DNA from: Paraphysoderma sedebokerense
Taxonomy: Eukaryota > Blastocladiomycota > Physodermatomycetes > Physodermatales > Physodermataceae
NCBI GenBank assembly: GCA_025602915.1
Contig: JAHLJZ010000020.1
Location: 1-64,000, forward strand
Reading direction: 5' to 3'
DNA: 64,000 nt
Position numbers and translations under genes: made by a program. The stretch's first letter is position 1; each line of letters opens with the position of its first letter. This document shows positions 46,924-57,968 of the stretch, piece by piece. Below the pieces are notes generated by a model. It did not search any database, was not told where the DNA came from, and saw only the letters and a list, made by a program, of their open reading frames with translations.

Positions 46924-47110
46924 CGTTGTCAAAAGCAAAAAAATACTCTGCCTTGCCCGTTTGATATTCATAGTGACAAATTGATAATCGTAAGGAGCGT
47001 ATATAACAATGATTGGTATGTAGATTCTTCGTTTTATAAAATTAATATGCAATTTCTCATTGACTTTCTTTATTGAAGGATCCCTGTGGACACCGAAAAT
47101 TCGAAATGTC

Positions 47111-47835
47111 ATGACAACGCTGCCATCTCGGTCCAGTATGTTCATCCCTTAAGATCATCGATTCTAATCATTTTTTTCCTCCGAAAATGGACTAAACTAT
47201 ACAATTTTGATACAGTGGCGTATGCACCTCCCCGAACGAACCGTCAATTTCCTCTCCCCAAAGTATTCAAAGCCAACACGTACAAATCATATTTACCCTC
47301 CACAACTCCATCTTCATTCATCCTTATACAACATAATAACCTGACACAGAAAGAATGGACTAAACTGAGGGCTGAATTATCTAGTTCAGGGTTCGTTGTG
47401 AAAGCTGTTTCGAATGGGATTATGAAGGTGGTTTTGAGAGAGAATCCGGCGACGAAACGATTAGAAAAGTACATCGAAGGACCTATTGCGATTGTTTATA
47501 GTGCACCTCAGAATCAGGGTGCACAAGATACATTGCAAACTTCGACGGCACCGTCACAGATATCGAGTGTTTTGAAGGTTGCAGAGAAGCAAAAGAAGGT
47601 TAAAGTTTTGGCGGGAATGATAGATCAGGGGGTTTTCCCGTTGAATAGTTTGACAAAGTATTCAAAGCTACCTAGTATTGAACAGTCACGTAGCGAGTTG
47701 CTGGGGGTTTTAGAGTATCCGGGATCTCAATTGTGTGGGTTATTGAGTGGACCCGCTCAGAATCTACTTGTAAATTTAGAGCAGAGGGAAAAGGACATGC
47801 GAGGACCTGAAGGTGGAGAGGAAAAAGAAAAATGA
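47111..47835 (+). CDS. MRPL11: Mitochondrial large-subunit ribosomal protein uL10m (MRPL11 type)
   Basis: Two exons: 47111-47135 (MTTLPSRS plus a split codon) and 47216-47835, closing in phase to 214 residues. The start is chosen because this short exon gives a leader and joins to MAYAPPRTNRQFPLPKVF. FILIQHNNLTQKEWTKLRAEL and GFVVKAVSNGIMKVVL match the L10 family fold, and VLAGMIDQGVFPLNSLTKYSKLPSI corresponds to the segment after the L7/L12-binding region. The C-terminus is Glu/Lys-rich. uL10m is part of the stalk base of the mitochondrial large ribosomal subunit. Confidence 0.85.
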
Positions 47836-47904
47836 ATTGTCGTCGATCGACCTCTCTAGTATTTTAATATATAGAATGGAATTCCATTTGCGAATCAACA
47901 AATT

Positions 47905-49671
47905 TCAACTAAAGCTAACGCTATGGTGAATATTACGGTTACTTGCTGATACACCCATACCACTTGGCTTTTGTGTCACTGTCGTCGCAACGAATACAGC
48001 TCCTGTTCCTGAATCCCTGCTGCTGTCATTAACGTTTACAACGGGTCGCGATTTGGCTTTATCTTTTTCTTCTTTCATTAATGATTCCGCTTTCGCGGCT
48101 ATATATGACAGATCCGTCACTCGATCCTGTATTGCGGCTAGCTTGTCAACCAATGTAGCTTGTTCGTTTCGATTACGCACAACGATTCGAGAGTATATAT
48201 TGCTTATAGCCAGATTCGTCTCACTCAGTAGCCGCATCTAATAAAACGGGTACATGAACATGCAATAGCGACAATTAATGTTAAGACGGACTGTTAAAAC
48301 ACGGTTCCGCTGAACACTTACCTTTTGCTTTCCGGTATCTTCTCTCTCTACGATTTTCTGCTCTAAATACGCACATTCAGACTTCAATTTGTCAAGTTTC
48401 TTTTGTAAAATTCCCAACTGCGAATTATAAACCAACACCAAATCATTCTTTTCCTTCGTCATCTCTGCCAATCGATGTTGCTGCGCTATAATTTCGTCGG
48501 ACTGGGATTGCAATGTTTCCGCTAATTCTTGACCTGTCTCTACTAATGTTTTATGTCGCATCAGAATATCGTTGATCGTAGGTTCGTTCGCGTCCGGTTG
48601 ATTCACTGGAAGCGTCTCTACCACTGATTGTAGATATTGTTCGTATATTTTGTGATTTTCTGAATTCGATAAGCGTTCAGTAAGAGTTGCTACAGATACA
48701 GATTGAAAAAGTGTCGTACTTACTTATCATCCGCCTCATCTTCTCTCGTCTGTCTTTCTCTTCTTGTAGTTGTAACTGTAACTGTAGCAATTCTTGTTCC
48801 TTGTTGAATTTCAATCCATCAACAATGCAAAATCCATAGTAACCACACAATCACCAGAAGCAAACCTTTAACTCGCGATTCTTCCTCTCCGATACCGCCT
48901 TCAACAATGCTCTCTGTCGTTTTGCATCATTCTCCCTCAAAAACTTATCAAACCTCTGTACCCGATCTCGTAATTGTTTTTGCTATCATCAACGTTAGAA
49001 ATCATCTACCACAACCAGTACACAACAAAATCTTATTGTTTCCATTTTGGATGAACCAACCTTAACCTTCAACTCTTCTTGTTTCTTTTTAATCGCTTCC
49101 ATTCGTTTCGCGAAATCTGCTCTTTTACGATCTAAATCATCTTGTATGGCCTTCATTTCTTTTTGTTTATGGGATAACAAACTCGTCTCCGGATTTCGTT
49201 TTTCATCTCTCGGTCGAATCTGGTAGTAATATGAATGAACATGTTAAAAACCTTTTGTGTCTTCTTACCATTCGGTTGACTTAATCTGGATAATTTCACT
49301 TGTTCGGATTGATTTGTGATAGAAAGTTCGGAAGTAGATGTACCTCGTTGATCAAGATTTCCATCGTTTGTGTTCTACCAGACAAATCAGTCAAACGACG
49401 AATCAATTATAATAAACAAAACCAAAGAAAATATCAACTTGTCACTCAACCATACAACCTTATTCAAATATTCACAACCCAAAAGATAAAGAGAACCAAA
49501 GAACGAAAAAAAAGCATACATTTTCCCTCCCTGCAGTGTTAAAAAAGTATCCCCCGATTTCCCCACATTATCCAAATCTTCCACCACGCTGGCATAATTT
49601 TTCTGTACTATAACCGATCTATTCGGGTTCATCGGATCATCAAATGTCGTTTCGAGGATAGATGTATTCAT
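47905..49671 (-). CDS. CCDC42/CFAP73-like coiled-coil protein (DUF4200 type), flagellar
   Basis: About seven exons on the minus strand; start at 49669-49671 (MNTSILETTFDD). After 50 residues it becomes almost entirely coiled coil: SLLSHKQKEMKAIQDDLDRKR, then RMEAIKKKQEELKVK, RFDKFLRENDAKRQRALLKA, RKNREL, EQELLQLQLQLQEEKDRR and a long heptad region to about 47990. The order KEM--IQ--LD-KR--F--RM-A-K--QEEL followed by F-KFL-ENDAKR-RA is the mark of the DUF4200 domain of CCDC42 and CFAP73 (MIA2), proteins of motile flagella and centriole-associated structures. Fungi that lost flagella lack them, so its presence points to a zoospore-forming fungus. The C-terminal 60 residues are Ser/Asn-rich. Its location on flagellar axoneme or basal body is inferred from the family. 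Confidence 0.8.
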
Positions 49672-50673
49672 GTTGCTTTTGGTATGTTGGTGTTACGTGA
49701 TTGTGGTGACTGGTGGTCTTCAGTGGGTCGCGTTCGGGCGGGTGTTTGTGATAATTGGAAAATCAAATGGAGAGTATAAGGAGGGGAAAGAGAATAAAAT
49801 TTGAATTTGATGGCCTGTGTGTTGTGGATAATGAGGATGGCCAAGGATCGGAAATGGAGTGAATAATGCGGATTTTCAAATTAAAGAAATTAGAGGAGTG
49901 TCGCGAACCGAAGTGTGAATCGAGCAATTAACAACCCATCGATTGTTTAGGATGAAGCTTGTTTTAAAGTTCATTCAAATCTGCTGAACGAAATAATATC
50001 ATCGGCAAGGTGCAAAGAACATGCATTTTAGGTTCTATCAACATCTGGGGAAGTATCTTGTTCAGGTTACGTACAAGGCAGGAAGCGATCTGCACACGAT
50101 TCATATTTGGGCAGTGCAAAGTAAGAGAATAAGAATATTCTAACGGCACCAAAGAAACAATCATTTTGAGTCTACATCGTTGTTTCAAAATACTTTTATT
50201 TTTCAACAAGAATCATTTAAATATACAAAATGTTCACTTCGAAGAGTGCACGTCAAGAGAAATTGCCAACGGCTCTTATATACATTGTGGGAATAATTAG
50301 CCTCTATCAAACTATATTCAAAATGGAGAATTGAAATCAAATAACGTCTATACACAAGATTGATCACGTTTGAAATGGTTAACTTAAAAACGTTGGGACC
50401 AAAATTGACCGAGAGGGTGAGGTGGAGTGGGGTATTATTTGTACAATTTTGACGACCGTATTCAAAAAAAATCATCGAATAAATGTCCGTAACTCAGCAA
50501 CACATTTTGCAAGAGTTTGCTGTCGATGACCAGGGCCAAAAATGATGCGAAGACGAGTAGTACGGAGGTGTGAAAAATGATCGGGATGATGTGCAAGCAG
50601 GGTATTGGCATGAAGTTCAAGCGCAAGATTTAACGCAGCCAGTGTTATGACTGAAGGGTTGTAAGCGCGAAAT
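49672..50673. other. Intergenic region upstream of the CCDC42-like gene
   Basis: About 1 kb. Short open frames only (for example minus 49964-50209 and 50203-50475), without support. No RNA gene seen. Confidence 0.45.
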
Positions 50674-52092
50674 CTAGGATCTGTTGAATGCTAAGGTTAG
50701 GGAAACTGGTCTGAGTGAGAGAAAGGGACTAAGCAAAGACGAACCATGTAAGGATTTCAGAAGAACATCTTCGGACAAGGTGCAGAGTATTCGCACAACT
50801 GTTCGGCTGATACCTTCGTATCCTTTCCAATTTTCAGTCCTCCACGAAGAAGGTTCCGAATTAGAGGATAAAGGAAGGCGATGTTGAAGTGAAGTGAGAA
50901 AGTTTGCAGCAGTATTAATGGTGATGTTTGAAGGTTGGCTGGGAGCGAACAATTCTTGAATTTGCTTTTGAACAGTAGATTGTCGCAAAAGCTCATAGAG
51001 AAGTTGGGCTGGAGTGATGGCGTAGAGAGACCATTCAAGTGATGCCAGTAGTTTCCTCTCCATCCTCTTGATATCCGAGATGGTATAATTCCATTGTCCA
51101 AGAAACTTGAGCATGTCTTCCATTAACGGGTCGTTGAACTCTTCAACAATCTTGGCAGCGACACTCAAGGACACCATTCCAAGGAGGAAGTAATGTGAGC
51201 TCTTTGAAAGTCTATTTGAAGACAAATAACGATCGGCGTAGTTCACGGCCAGAAAGACAGTTTCAGGGTGAAATCTCAAGTGAGGATCACGGTTAATCTA
51301 AGCCAAGATGGTAGGAATGTTAGCTTCAGATATTCAATATGTTGATCATTGGGGGTTTTTATCCGTGATCATTACCTGGATCAACCATTGAATCATTTGA
51401 GAGCGTAAGGTTTCGTGACTTGTTCTTTGCGCAGTTTCAGTTGACGGGATGCACTTTGACTCTTCCGAAAACATTTGTCGAAGTTTGTCAGAAGGGTCGA
51501 GCATTCTTTCTTGGACCACGGGTTCAGGAACATAGGTAGGAGAGGGGAGAGGGGTGATTGAAGCGACGGAAAATTGAGGGACCGGCGGTGTGACGACCGT
51601 GGTTTGAATACCATAGAGCTTTAGGATCACTTGAGGTTCATTGATACTTTCTTCTAAAGGGAATCCATAGTCACCGGACGGTGTTGGGGTTATCGGGGTA
51701 ACTGGTGCGGAGCGAGGGGGAGAGGGGAGAACGGAGGATTCTGATCCCGAGTCGTCAGAAGAAGAATCCAATCGTCGTCGCTTTGTGGGTTGATCAAAGT
51801 AGTGCGACTGGGAGTTTGAGTGGGAGGACTGAGGGGTAGGGTATACGTTTTGAAATCGATTTTGATCGCCATCTTGAGAGATAAATTGTTTTGGATCGGG
51901 GATAGAGATATTAAAGTTTAGTTTTTTCCTTTGGCACAAACCAGCGGCAGGGTTTTGGAAAGCTTCGGAGGAGGGATAGAGGGGTTGGTTTGGGGTAGGG
52001 AGAGGGAGTTGGGTATGTTGTTGGGGAATAGCGCCACCAAAGTAGGAGTTGGCGAAGGCGTTAGCCTGTTGCTGCTGTTGGTTGAAGGCCAT
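50674..52092 (-). CDS. Cyclin with N-terminal cyclin box, G1-like
   Basis: Two exons (51376-52092 and 50674-51297) close in phase to 446 residues. The first 200 residues are disordered and rich in Gln, Pro and Ser (MAFNQQQQQANAF), with a basic TKRRRLDSSSDDSGSESS stretch that may be a nuclear signal. The cyclin box begins RSQMIQWLIQINRDPHLRFH and continues PETVFLAVNYADRYLSS, HYFLLGMVSLSVAAKIVEEF and IKRMERKLLASLEWSLYAITP, including the conserved Arg, Trp and Lys/Glu residues for CDK binding. A second, weaker cyclin fold follows. The intron splits the box after LIQ. Short length and the poor C-terminal box favour a D/Cln-type or other G1 cyclin over cyclin B; no destruction box was seen. Start is the first ATG giving the Gln-rich N-terminus; the open frame continues upstream but that part mirrors repeats. 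Confidence 0.85.
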
Positions 52093-52346
52093 TGTTTTGC
52101 AGGTAAGAGGGGAGTTTGGATGATATGTCCTTTTACTGGAGGGATAGGGATAATGATGTAGATACACCAGGACACAACAGCGACAAACTTCCTTGTTGGT
52201 TCCTGTTCTGGGTGAGGAGGGAAGGGTGGTCTTTATATGGAAGGAAGGGAGTGTTGCTCGGAGGCAGGGAGGAAGAATGTGGCCTTGTCTCTCATCGTGT
52301 TCGCCCCTTCGCGCGTTCACCCGTTCACCCCGCCCGGCCCAGGCTC

Positions 52347-52377
52347 CCCTGCCCTGCCCTGCCCTGCCCTGCCCTGC
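52347..52377. repeat. (CCCTG)n tandem repeat, about six units
   Basis: Pentamer CCCTG repeated back to back, in a locally GC-rich block unlike the rest of the window. It lies 255 bp upstream of the cyclin start on its 5' side. Confidence 0.85.
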
Positions 52378-52630
52378 GCAGCTGCCCCGTTCACAGCGGT
52401 TCACCCGCACAAAACAGTCCAAAGCGTCAGCCCAGTGCGAAACACTCCTGTCCGCACCACTCACAATCACCCCCGCTGCTTCCCTCTGCGCTCCCACATT
52501 GTCTGCCACAACAATGCCACTTTTATCTGTGCAATCCTGCGATTCCAATGATTCCCATCCTTGCCCATTCCCCCTCCCTCGTTCCCTCACCTTCGTTGCC
52601 TCTTTCGTGATTGCCAATGCGTCCCTTCAT

Positions 52631-52649
52631 CCTCTCTCTCTCTCTCTCC
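52631..52649. repeat. (CT)n microsatellite
   Basis: A run of nine CT units, read as GA on the cyclin strand. Such GA tracts are common in promoters and 5' leaders. Confidence 0.85.
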
Positions 52650-55158
52650 GTTTGTGTAAGGGAATGCTGATCCGTGGTTTCTATCCCTCCATACAGTGCT
52701 TTGAGCTTTCTCATCCATTCTGATCTTATTTCCAATTGAATCTTGGGAATTTCCCTTTTGGTCACTCGCCCTAATCGCAATGCACATTGTTGCTGCACTC
52801 TCTCTTGCCCTCTTTTGGTACCACTTAACAGTATGCTGTAAGATCATAATTATAGATGTATCAATTTTTAATAAAGCAGCGCGGCATCAGGTCGTCCTTT
52901 TATTATGCAATTTGTACACACACAATGTCCACGCAGTGTCCACATAGACTCACGTCTTTAGTCAACATCTCGATCCGATTTCTTGTGGCGGGTTGAATCG
53001 GCTGCAGAAATCGAACAAGACAAATGTTGACGAAGGATGCTGCGCCCAACCTACACCTCACAAGCACGCAAAAGATGTTGTTTTGTTTCCCTGAACAACT
53101 AGACTTGGGACACATCCACTCTGGACTGTATCTTCCTAGAGTCCTAGACTCCACCTTCTGTAGTCCTTCTGTACATAACCCCTTTGTGATAACACACCAA
53201 CATCTTGCATCGGTCGCCGTTGTGTCCAGACTACGGCTCCAGATTCGACGACAATCGAAATAATTATCCGTTGTAAACAAAACCCCTTGGCCTGTTCTGG
53301 AAAGGTCACAAAGGGAACGGTCACCTCTGTCACCTGGCATTGTTCTCGGCGTTTCCTGGTGACGCGTTGGGTTGATCCGTCCGTGAGATTCAATGAAACA
53401 CTCGGAAGTCGGAATTACGATAAAGAATACCAATTTTGTTTGCACAACCTTGCGTGTTTCCTTAATTGGTTTCAGTAAAACATGTCACAGAATGTGAATC
53501 TGCGTTCAAACGTGATGGAAAATTAGAACCGAGCCCCTAATGAAAAGTGCCCGCTTCTCTTTACGCATGGGTAATGTCATCACAAAAATGACTATGAAAC
53601 TGATCCGAAAGAGTAATGGCGATCTGAGAGCTTCTCTGTAATACTGTGAATGCTTTGACTTGTGTTGCATTTAACCAATTTTATGGCTGGTGAATTACAT
53701 TATCGTTTAGTGAAACAACCTTTTGGATTTTTCTTTCCCATTAAACTAGTAATGAATTAAATTAAGCTGTGAGAAAGTTCTTTAACCGCTCCGAGTGTCT
53801 CTTTGTGCCCGATGCGAGACTATACTGCGAGACTGCCTGTGCAGAACTGTGAGGGCACATTCTACATGGATCTTGGCCTGCATGGAAATACTCAATCCAT
53901 ACGTTGTACAAAATCTGATAATCAATTCTGATTTCGGAATGGATCCTCTGATCCTCATCCTTTCCATGAATTATTCGCTGATTATTCCCTAATTTCCCTT
54001 GGGAAGAACCGTCTTAACATCATCGCCGGATTGCCAATTTGCTATTCATTCGTCCTTTGAGATCTGCCTTAGCACATTGATTTCCTGATGGATCTAGCAG
54101 TTCGGCAGTGATCCATGGCTGTCGAGGTGCCGCCGAGCACATTCCTCGACGATGTGAAGGGTCCATGACGCATTCGCGTTTAGACCAAGTCGTTGCCGAT
54201 CCTTCCATCGCCCTGATTGTTCCTTTTCCAGCGCATCCGCTTGCGCTGCTGAGAAGTACGATTTATCCATCGGATTCGGTTGCTGAACCTTGTTCCCAAC
54301 CCCCAATCAGGTCACTCAATTCTCAGGCGACCCTCAGCCAACAGTCACATCCAATTTCCGGTTCCACAAATTCATTTTTAATATTTGCTGCCCTTTGCCC
54401 CCCTTTGCCCTGCCTTTGCCCAAAAATAGCGTTCAATTGCATCGAGGGCAACAATTGTTACACTATCTTTACTCTTTTGCCATTTCCTAAAACGACTTAA
54501 ATTAAATACCATATTTTGGCCCATCAGAATTTTCTCGGCAATCGGCAAAAGGATCTTGGCAATATTGGCAAGGGGCAACATCAACTGTCAAGGCGGCGCT
54601 TCTCCTACGGCTAAAACATGTCGGTTTATTTTAGGAGTTGGGAGTGGGACAACACTCGCCCCCAACGTTGGCGCTAAATACCAGAAAATAGTTACCTCAA
54701 CACCTAAGGGGCTTAGGAAGTGCTTAGGACTTGTTCACTCTATTATTACTTTTATTACTATTGTAATGTCATAATACGTATAAAATGCGTTCGCTAATTA
54801 TTGTGTGCTACGATAGTCATGGGTTTGCGCAGAATCAATTCTCTATTTCTGTTTGAACACAGCTCAGGTCATGGTATGTAATACATGGGAGGCCGCTGTT
54901 TCTGAAGGGCCAATCTGGTTACTTTTCTTTCCCGGTCTACTGAATAGCTGTAATCAAACATGCGAAAATGAAATAAACAGAATTTTTTAAATCCATTTGG
55001 GCAATCACCAATAGACGGCGTGCACGAATCAAAACACGACAGATGTTGGGCGCCCTTCCTAAGGCCTAAGCAAGCAGTTTCGACTCGGTTTCCACCTTCT
55101 TCAACTCCACTATCGCAGTCGTTCTCCTCATCTTCATCATCTTTCTCAGAACTCAACA

Positions 55159-56569
55159 ATGCGTTCTCTGTCTTTCACTGCCATCCTTTTATTCCTCGCT
55201 ATTGCGTCCCTCTTCGTTAGTTCTGCCGTCGCAGAGAAAAAAGGGCCTATCATCACAAACAAAGTTTACTTTGACATCAAACATGGTACCGTTTTCGTTC
55301 ATGTGTTTGGTGATATATCATTCGGCGGAATATTGTTCTCATACGCAATAATAATTTGAATAGGTAATGAAAAATTAGGAAGAATCGTCATTGGGTTATT
55401 CGGAAAGGTACAGTTTTTTTTCCTCCAACGTTATCTCAATGTCGACTCGACGTGCCAATCAACACAGGAAGTTTCGCTGATCAATATTACTTTATCTTTT
55501 GTTTATATCGTTAAAGACCGTTCCCAAAACCGCTGAAAACTTCAGAGCATTGGCCACAGGCGAAGTATGTCATTTGTCTGGTCTGTCGTCTGTGTTGAGT
55601 GAACCGCGGAATTAACTGTAGATAAAACATTTATATAGAAAGGATTTGGTTACAAAGGATCAACATTCCATCGTGTCATCAAGGTGAGATTTTGCTGCTT
55701 GCTAAGTGTACGATTTAGGGTCACAAATTCTGATAAATCTTTGCGTATGCAATAATTTTAGGATTTCATGATTCAAGGGTAGGCGCTGGCGCTTTCGTTT
55801 TATACTTAACACGTAGGCAAGCAAACGTTTCGCAATATCTCCTTCTAACATTTACTTCGATTTGGTGAATAAAGTGGCGACTTCACTAAAGGTTAGTTGA
55901 GATACTGACACGTTTTATATAAAGTCGGTTCATGTCCACATGTAATGTTAACCTTCCGTCATAACAATTCCAGGTGACGGTACTGGTGGTAAATCCATCT
56001 ACGGCGAGAAGTAAATAGACGTTCCTTTCTTTTTGGTTGGATATTGTTCGTCTAAATACTGATAAAGCTCATGTTATTCGCCACAGATTCCCCGATGAAA
56101 ACTTCAAACTCCGTCACACCGGCCCTGGTATCCTTTCTATGGCCAACGCCGGTCCAGACACTAACGGATCCCAGGTAAGCTATTTATGTGTTGCGAGCGA
56201 ATTTCGGTTAATCTAGTATGTTGATGATCCGTCTACAGTTCTTTATCACCACCGTTACTACTTCTTGGTTAGACGGAAGACATGTTGGTGAGTATTTTCA
56301 TCGATGCTTTCTGTCGTAGTTTATATAGCAGCTATTGATTTTATTCTTTCTACTATGCAGTGTTCGGCAAAGTTCTTGAAGGCATGGACATCGTCAATAA
56401 GATTGAAGACGTTGATAAGGATTATCGTACGTTGTAATTATACTGATTACTTCTTTTAGCTGTTTAATTAAATCATTTCTTTGGAACAGGTGACAAGCCC
56501 AAGGAAACTGTCGTGATTGTGGAAAGTGGAGAATTACCAGTTGAAGAGGGTCTTCGTGCTGAGTTGTAG
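55159..56569 (+). CDS. CPR5: ER cyclophilin B-type peptidyl-prolyl isomerase
   Basis: About eleven short exons. The first codes for a signal peptide ([19 protein letters not shown], cut probably after AVAE or VSSAVA) and the start of the domain ([15 protein letters not shown]). Later exons give [101 protein letters not shown] and [19 protein letters not shown]. The catalytic Arg of FHRVI and the cyclosporin-binding Trp are present. The C-terminus ends in LRAEL, not a canonical HDEL, as in mammalian cyclophilin B, which also lacks one. It isomerises Xaa-Pro bonds in secretory proteins. The symbol follows the yeast ER cyclophilin. Confidence 0.95.
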
Positions 56570-56770
56570 ACTTCCGTGTTGAAAATACTCGCTAGGAAAG
56601 AATAAAATCCGAGAGTCACTCTTCTGACCAACACGCACTGCCAGCTGCTTCGATACGCCCATTTGCAGCTGAAATCTATTTTTTCATCTGAGCAAAATGG
56701 AGAATACATACACAATATATATACATAAGAATTCACCTTGAACATTATACACAAAACTTTTTTAACGGTC

Positions 56771-57301
56771 TCAACTGGCTTCAGTCGCCAAACTAACCCA
56801 AACAGCCAACGCAACAATACCAAATAACGCACTCAATTTCACAATCCCCGTCATCACCAACCACATTATTCTACTTATAGTCCTAGCGATACTCCAAATC
56901 AACCACAACACTGCACAAAGCACCAACAATTGCGCCACCACCAACCAAACTTCGCTCTTCCCAAACATCGATCTCCTCAGCAGTCTTGTTACATTCTCAA
57001 AACTCTGAATCGGTAGATACGAGAAATAATAATTCCAATCCCACTTGCCATTCAGAATCGAATAAACCGTGAGTAAAACCGAAGTCACAAAACTCCATAT
57101 ATGCTGACCCAGTTGACCGAGAAAAGGGAATAACCTGGTTAACGGTGTGACGTAGTGTTTTTGGAACTCGAAAATAAGAGTCTGAAGTTCTTGAAGGTAT
57201 ATATAGTTAGTGGAAAAATGGTCGTAGTAAGATGATATAAATGTTTGGAGGGTAGACATGTTTAGATCGATGGGGGGTGGTGTTGTGGTGGAACTGGACA
57301 T
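56771..57301 (-). CDS. Small membrane protein, two to three spans, possibly Apq12-like
   Basis: Single exon of 176 codons, converging on the cyclophilin gene with about 200 bp between stops. Starts MSSSTTTPPPIDLN. Hydrophobic stretches are at LGQHIWSFVTSVLLTVYSIL, VWLVVAQLLVLCAVLWLIWS and MTGIVKLSALFGIVALAVWV, the last two close together and separated by an Arg-containing turn (ARTISRIMW). The layout of close C-terminal spans with an amphipathic segment recalls the Apq12 protein of the nuclear envelope and ER, but similarity is weak and the assignment is tentative. ER or nuclear membrane location is a guess. The TTATATATGT-like A/T-rich flanks carry no motif I could name. Confidence 0.6.
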   Translation of the reverse strand: MSSSTTTPPPIDLNMSTLQTFISSYYDHFSTNYIYLQELQTLIFEFQKHYVTPLTRLFPFLGQLGQHIWSFVTSVLLTVYSILNGKWDWNYYFSYLPIQSFENVTRLLRRSMFGKSEVWLVVAQLLVLCAVLWLIWSIARTISRIMWLVMTGIVKLSALFGIVALAVWVSLATEAS

Positions 57302-57968
57302 GATTTTTTTGTTTTCTATGGCGGGGTATAAGTGTTGAAATGTAGGACGTACGTAGTATATAAATTTTGGATAGTGAGAAATAGAACTCAATGGTTTGGG
57401 AGGGTGCGGAGGATTGATTAAGTAGGCGGTTGTTGGTGGATGAAACGGAGTGTTTACGATAGTGGAAACGGTTTAAGGTAACATTGAACCAATACTTTGA
57501 ATCCTAGACTCTTGATGTCCGATTGGTATTGCAATCGTTGATCTAAACAGATCAAATTGGTATATAAATAGTAGAATAGACGAGGACGATTGTAAACGGT
57601 GTTCAAGACGCAACAAAAGTAAAAATAAAAACCGAAAATTTGAAGGTTTATCTCTGTTCACCTGGCAGGTGGGCACATTACCGCTCCTTCTTACTCCCCA
57701 GATGTAGCGACTGTACTGTCATATATGCATTTGCCAGTGATTACAATTTTCAAAATAACATAATCGGCGGATAAACATGCAGCATATTCGATGGCAATTG
57801 CAGAGATACTCAATATGTATTGATTGATAGCGTACAGGTTATGGCATAATTATACTACATTCAGAAACTATACAACCGCAGAGAGCACAATATGCATTCC
57901 GTCCAGTTATTTTACATCTCGACTTATGATTGTTACAGCTACCGAACGTGCATTTACTCTTCGACTCT
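57302..57968. other. Intergenic region
   Basis: About 670 bp, A/T-rich. Nothing recognised apart from short unsupported open frames. Confidence 0.4.

Larger units (their letters stand above)
52093..55158. other. Three-kilobase non-coding region upstream of cyclin and cyclophilin
   Basis: The largest gene-free stretch in the window, between two divergent genes. It contains GC-rich simple repeats at 52340-52380, a CT run at 52631-52649, an ACGCGT (MCB-type) hexamer at 53362-53367, and a run of TTTGCCC-like words at 54388-54425. Open frames on both strands overlap each other through the GC-rich part and none has a recognisable domain. A long upstream region is common for G1 cyclins. Confidence 0.5.

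Noticed and set aside
52116-52723. Overlapping long frames on both strands in the GC-rich block
   Set aside because: They arise from simple repeats (CCCTG and CT) and GC-rich composition. No domain; the cyclin start at 52092 explains the rest.
54350-54780. Possible repeat-element end around the TTTGCCC words and CCCCCAACGTTGGCGC
   Set aside because: No matching second copy, no target duplication and no coding part seen in the window; too little to call an element.
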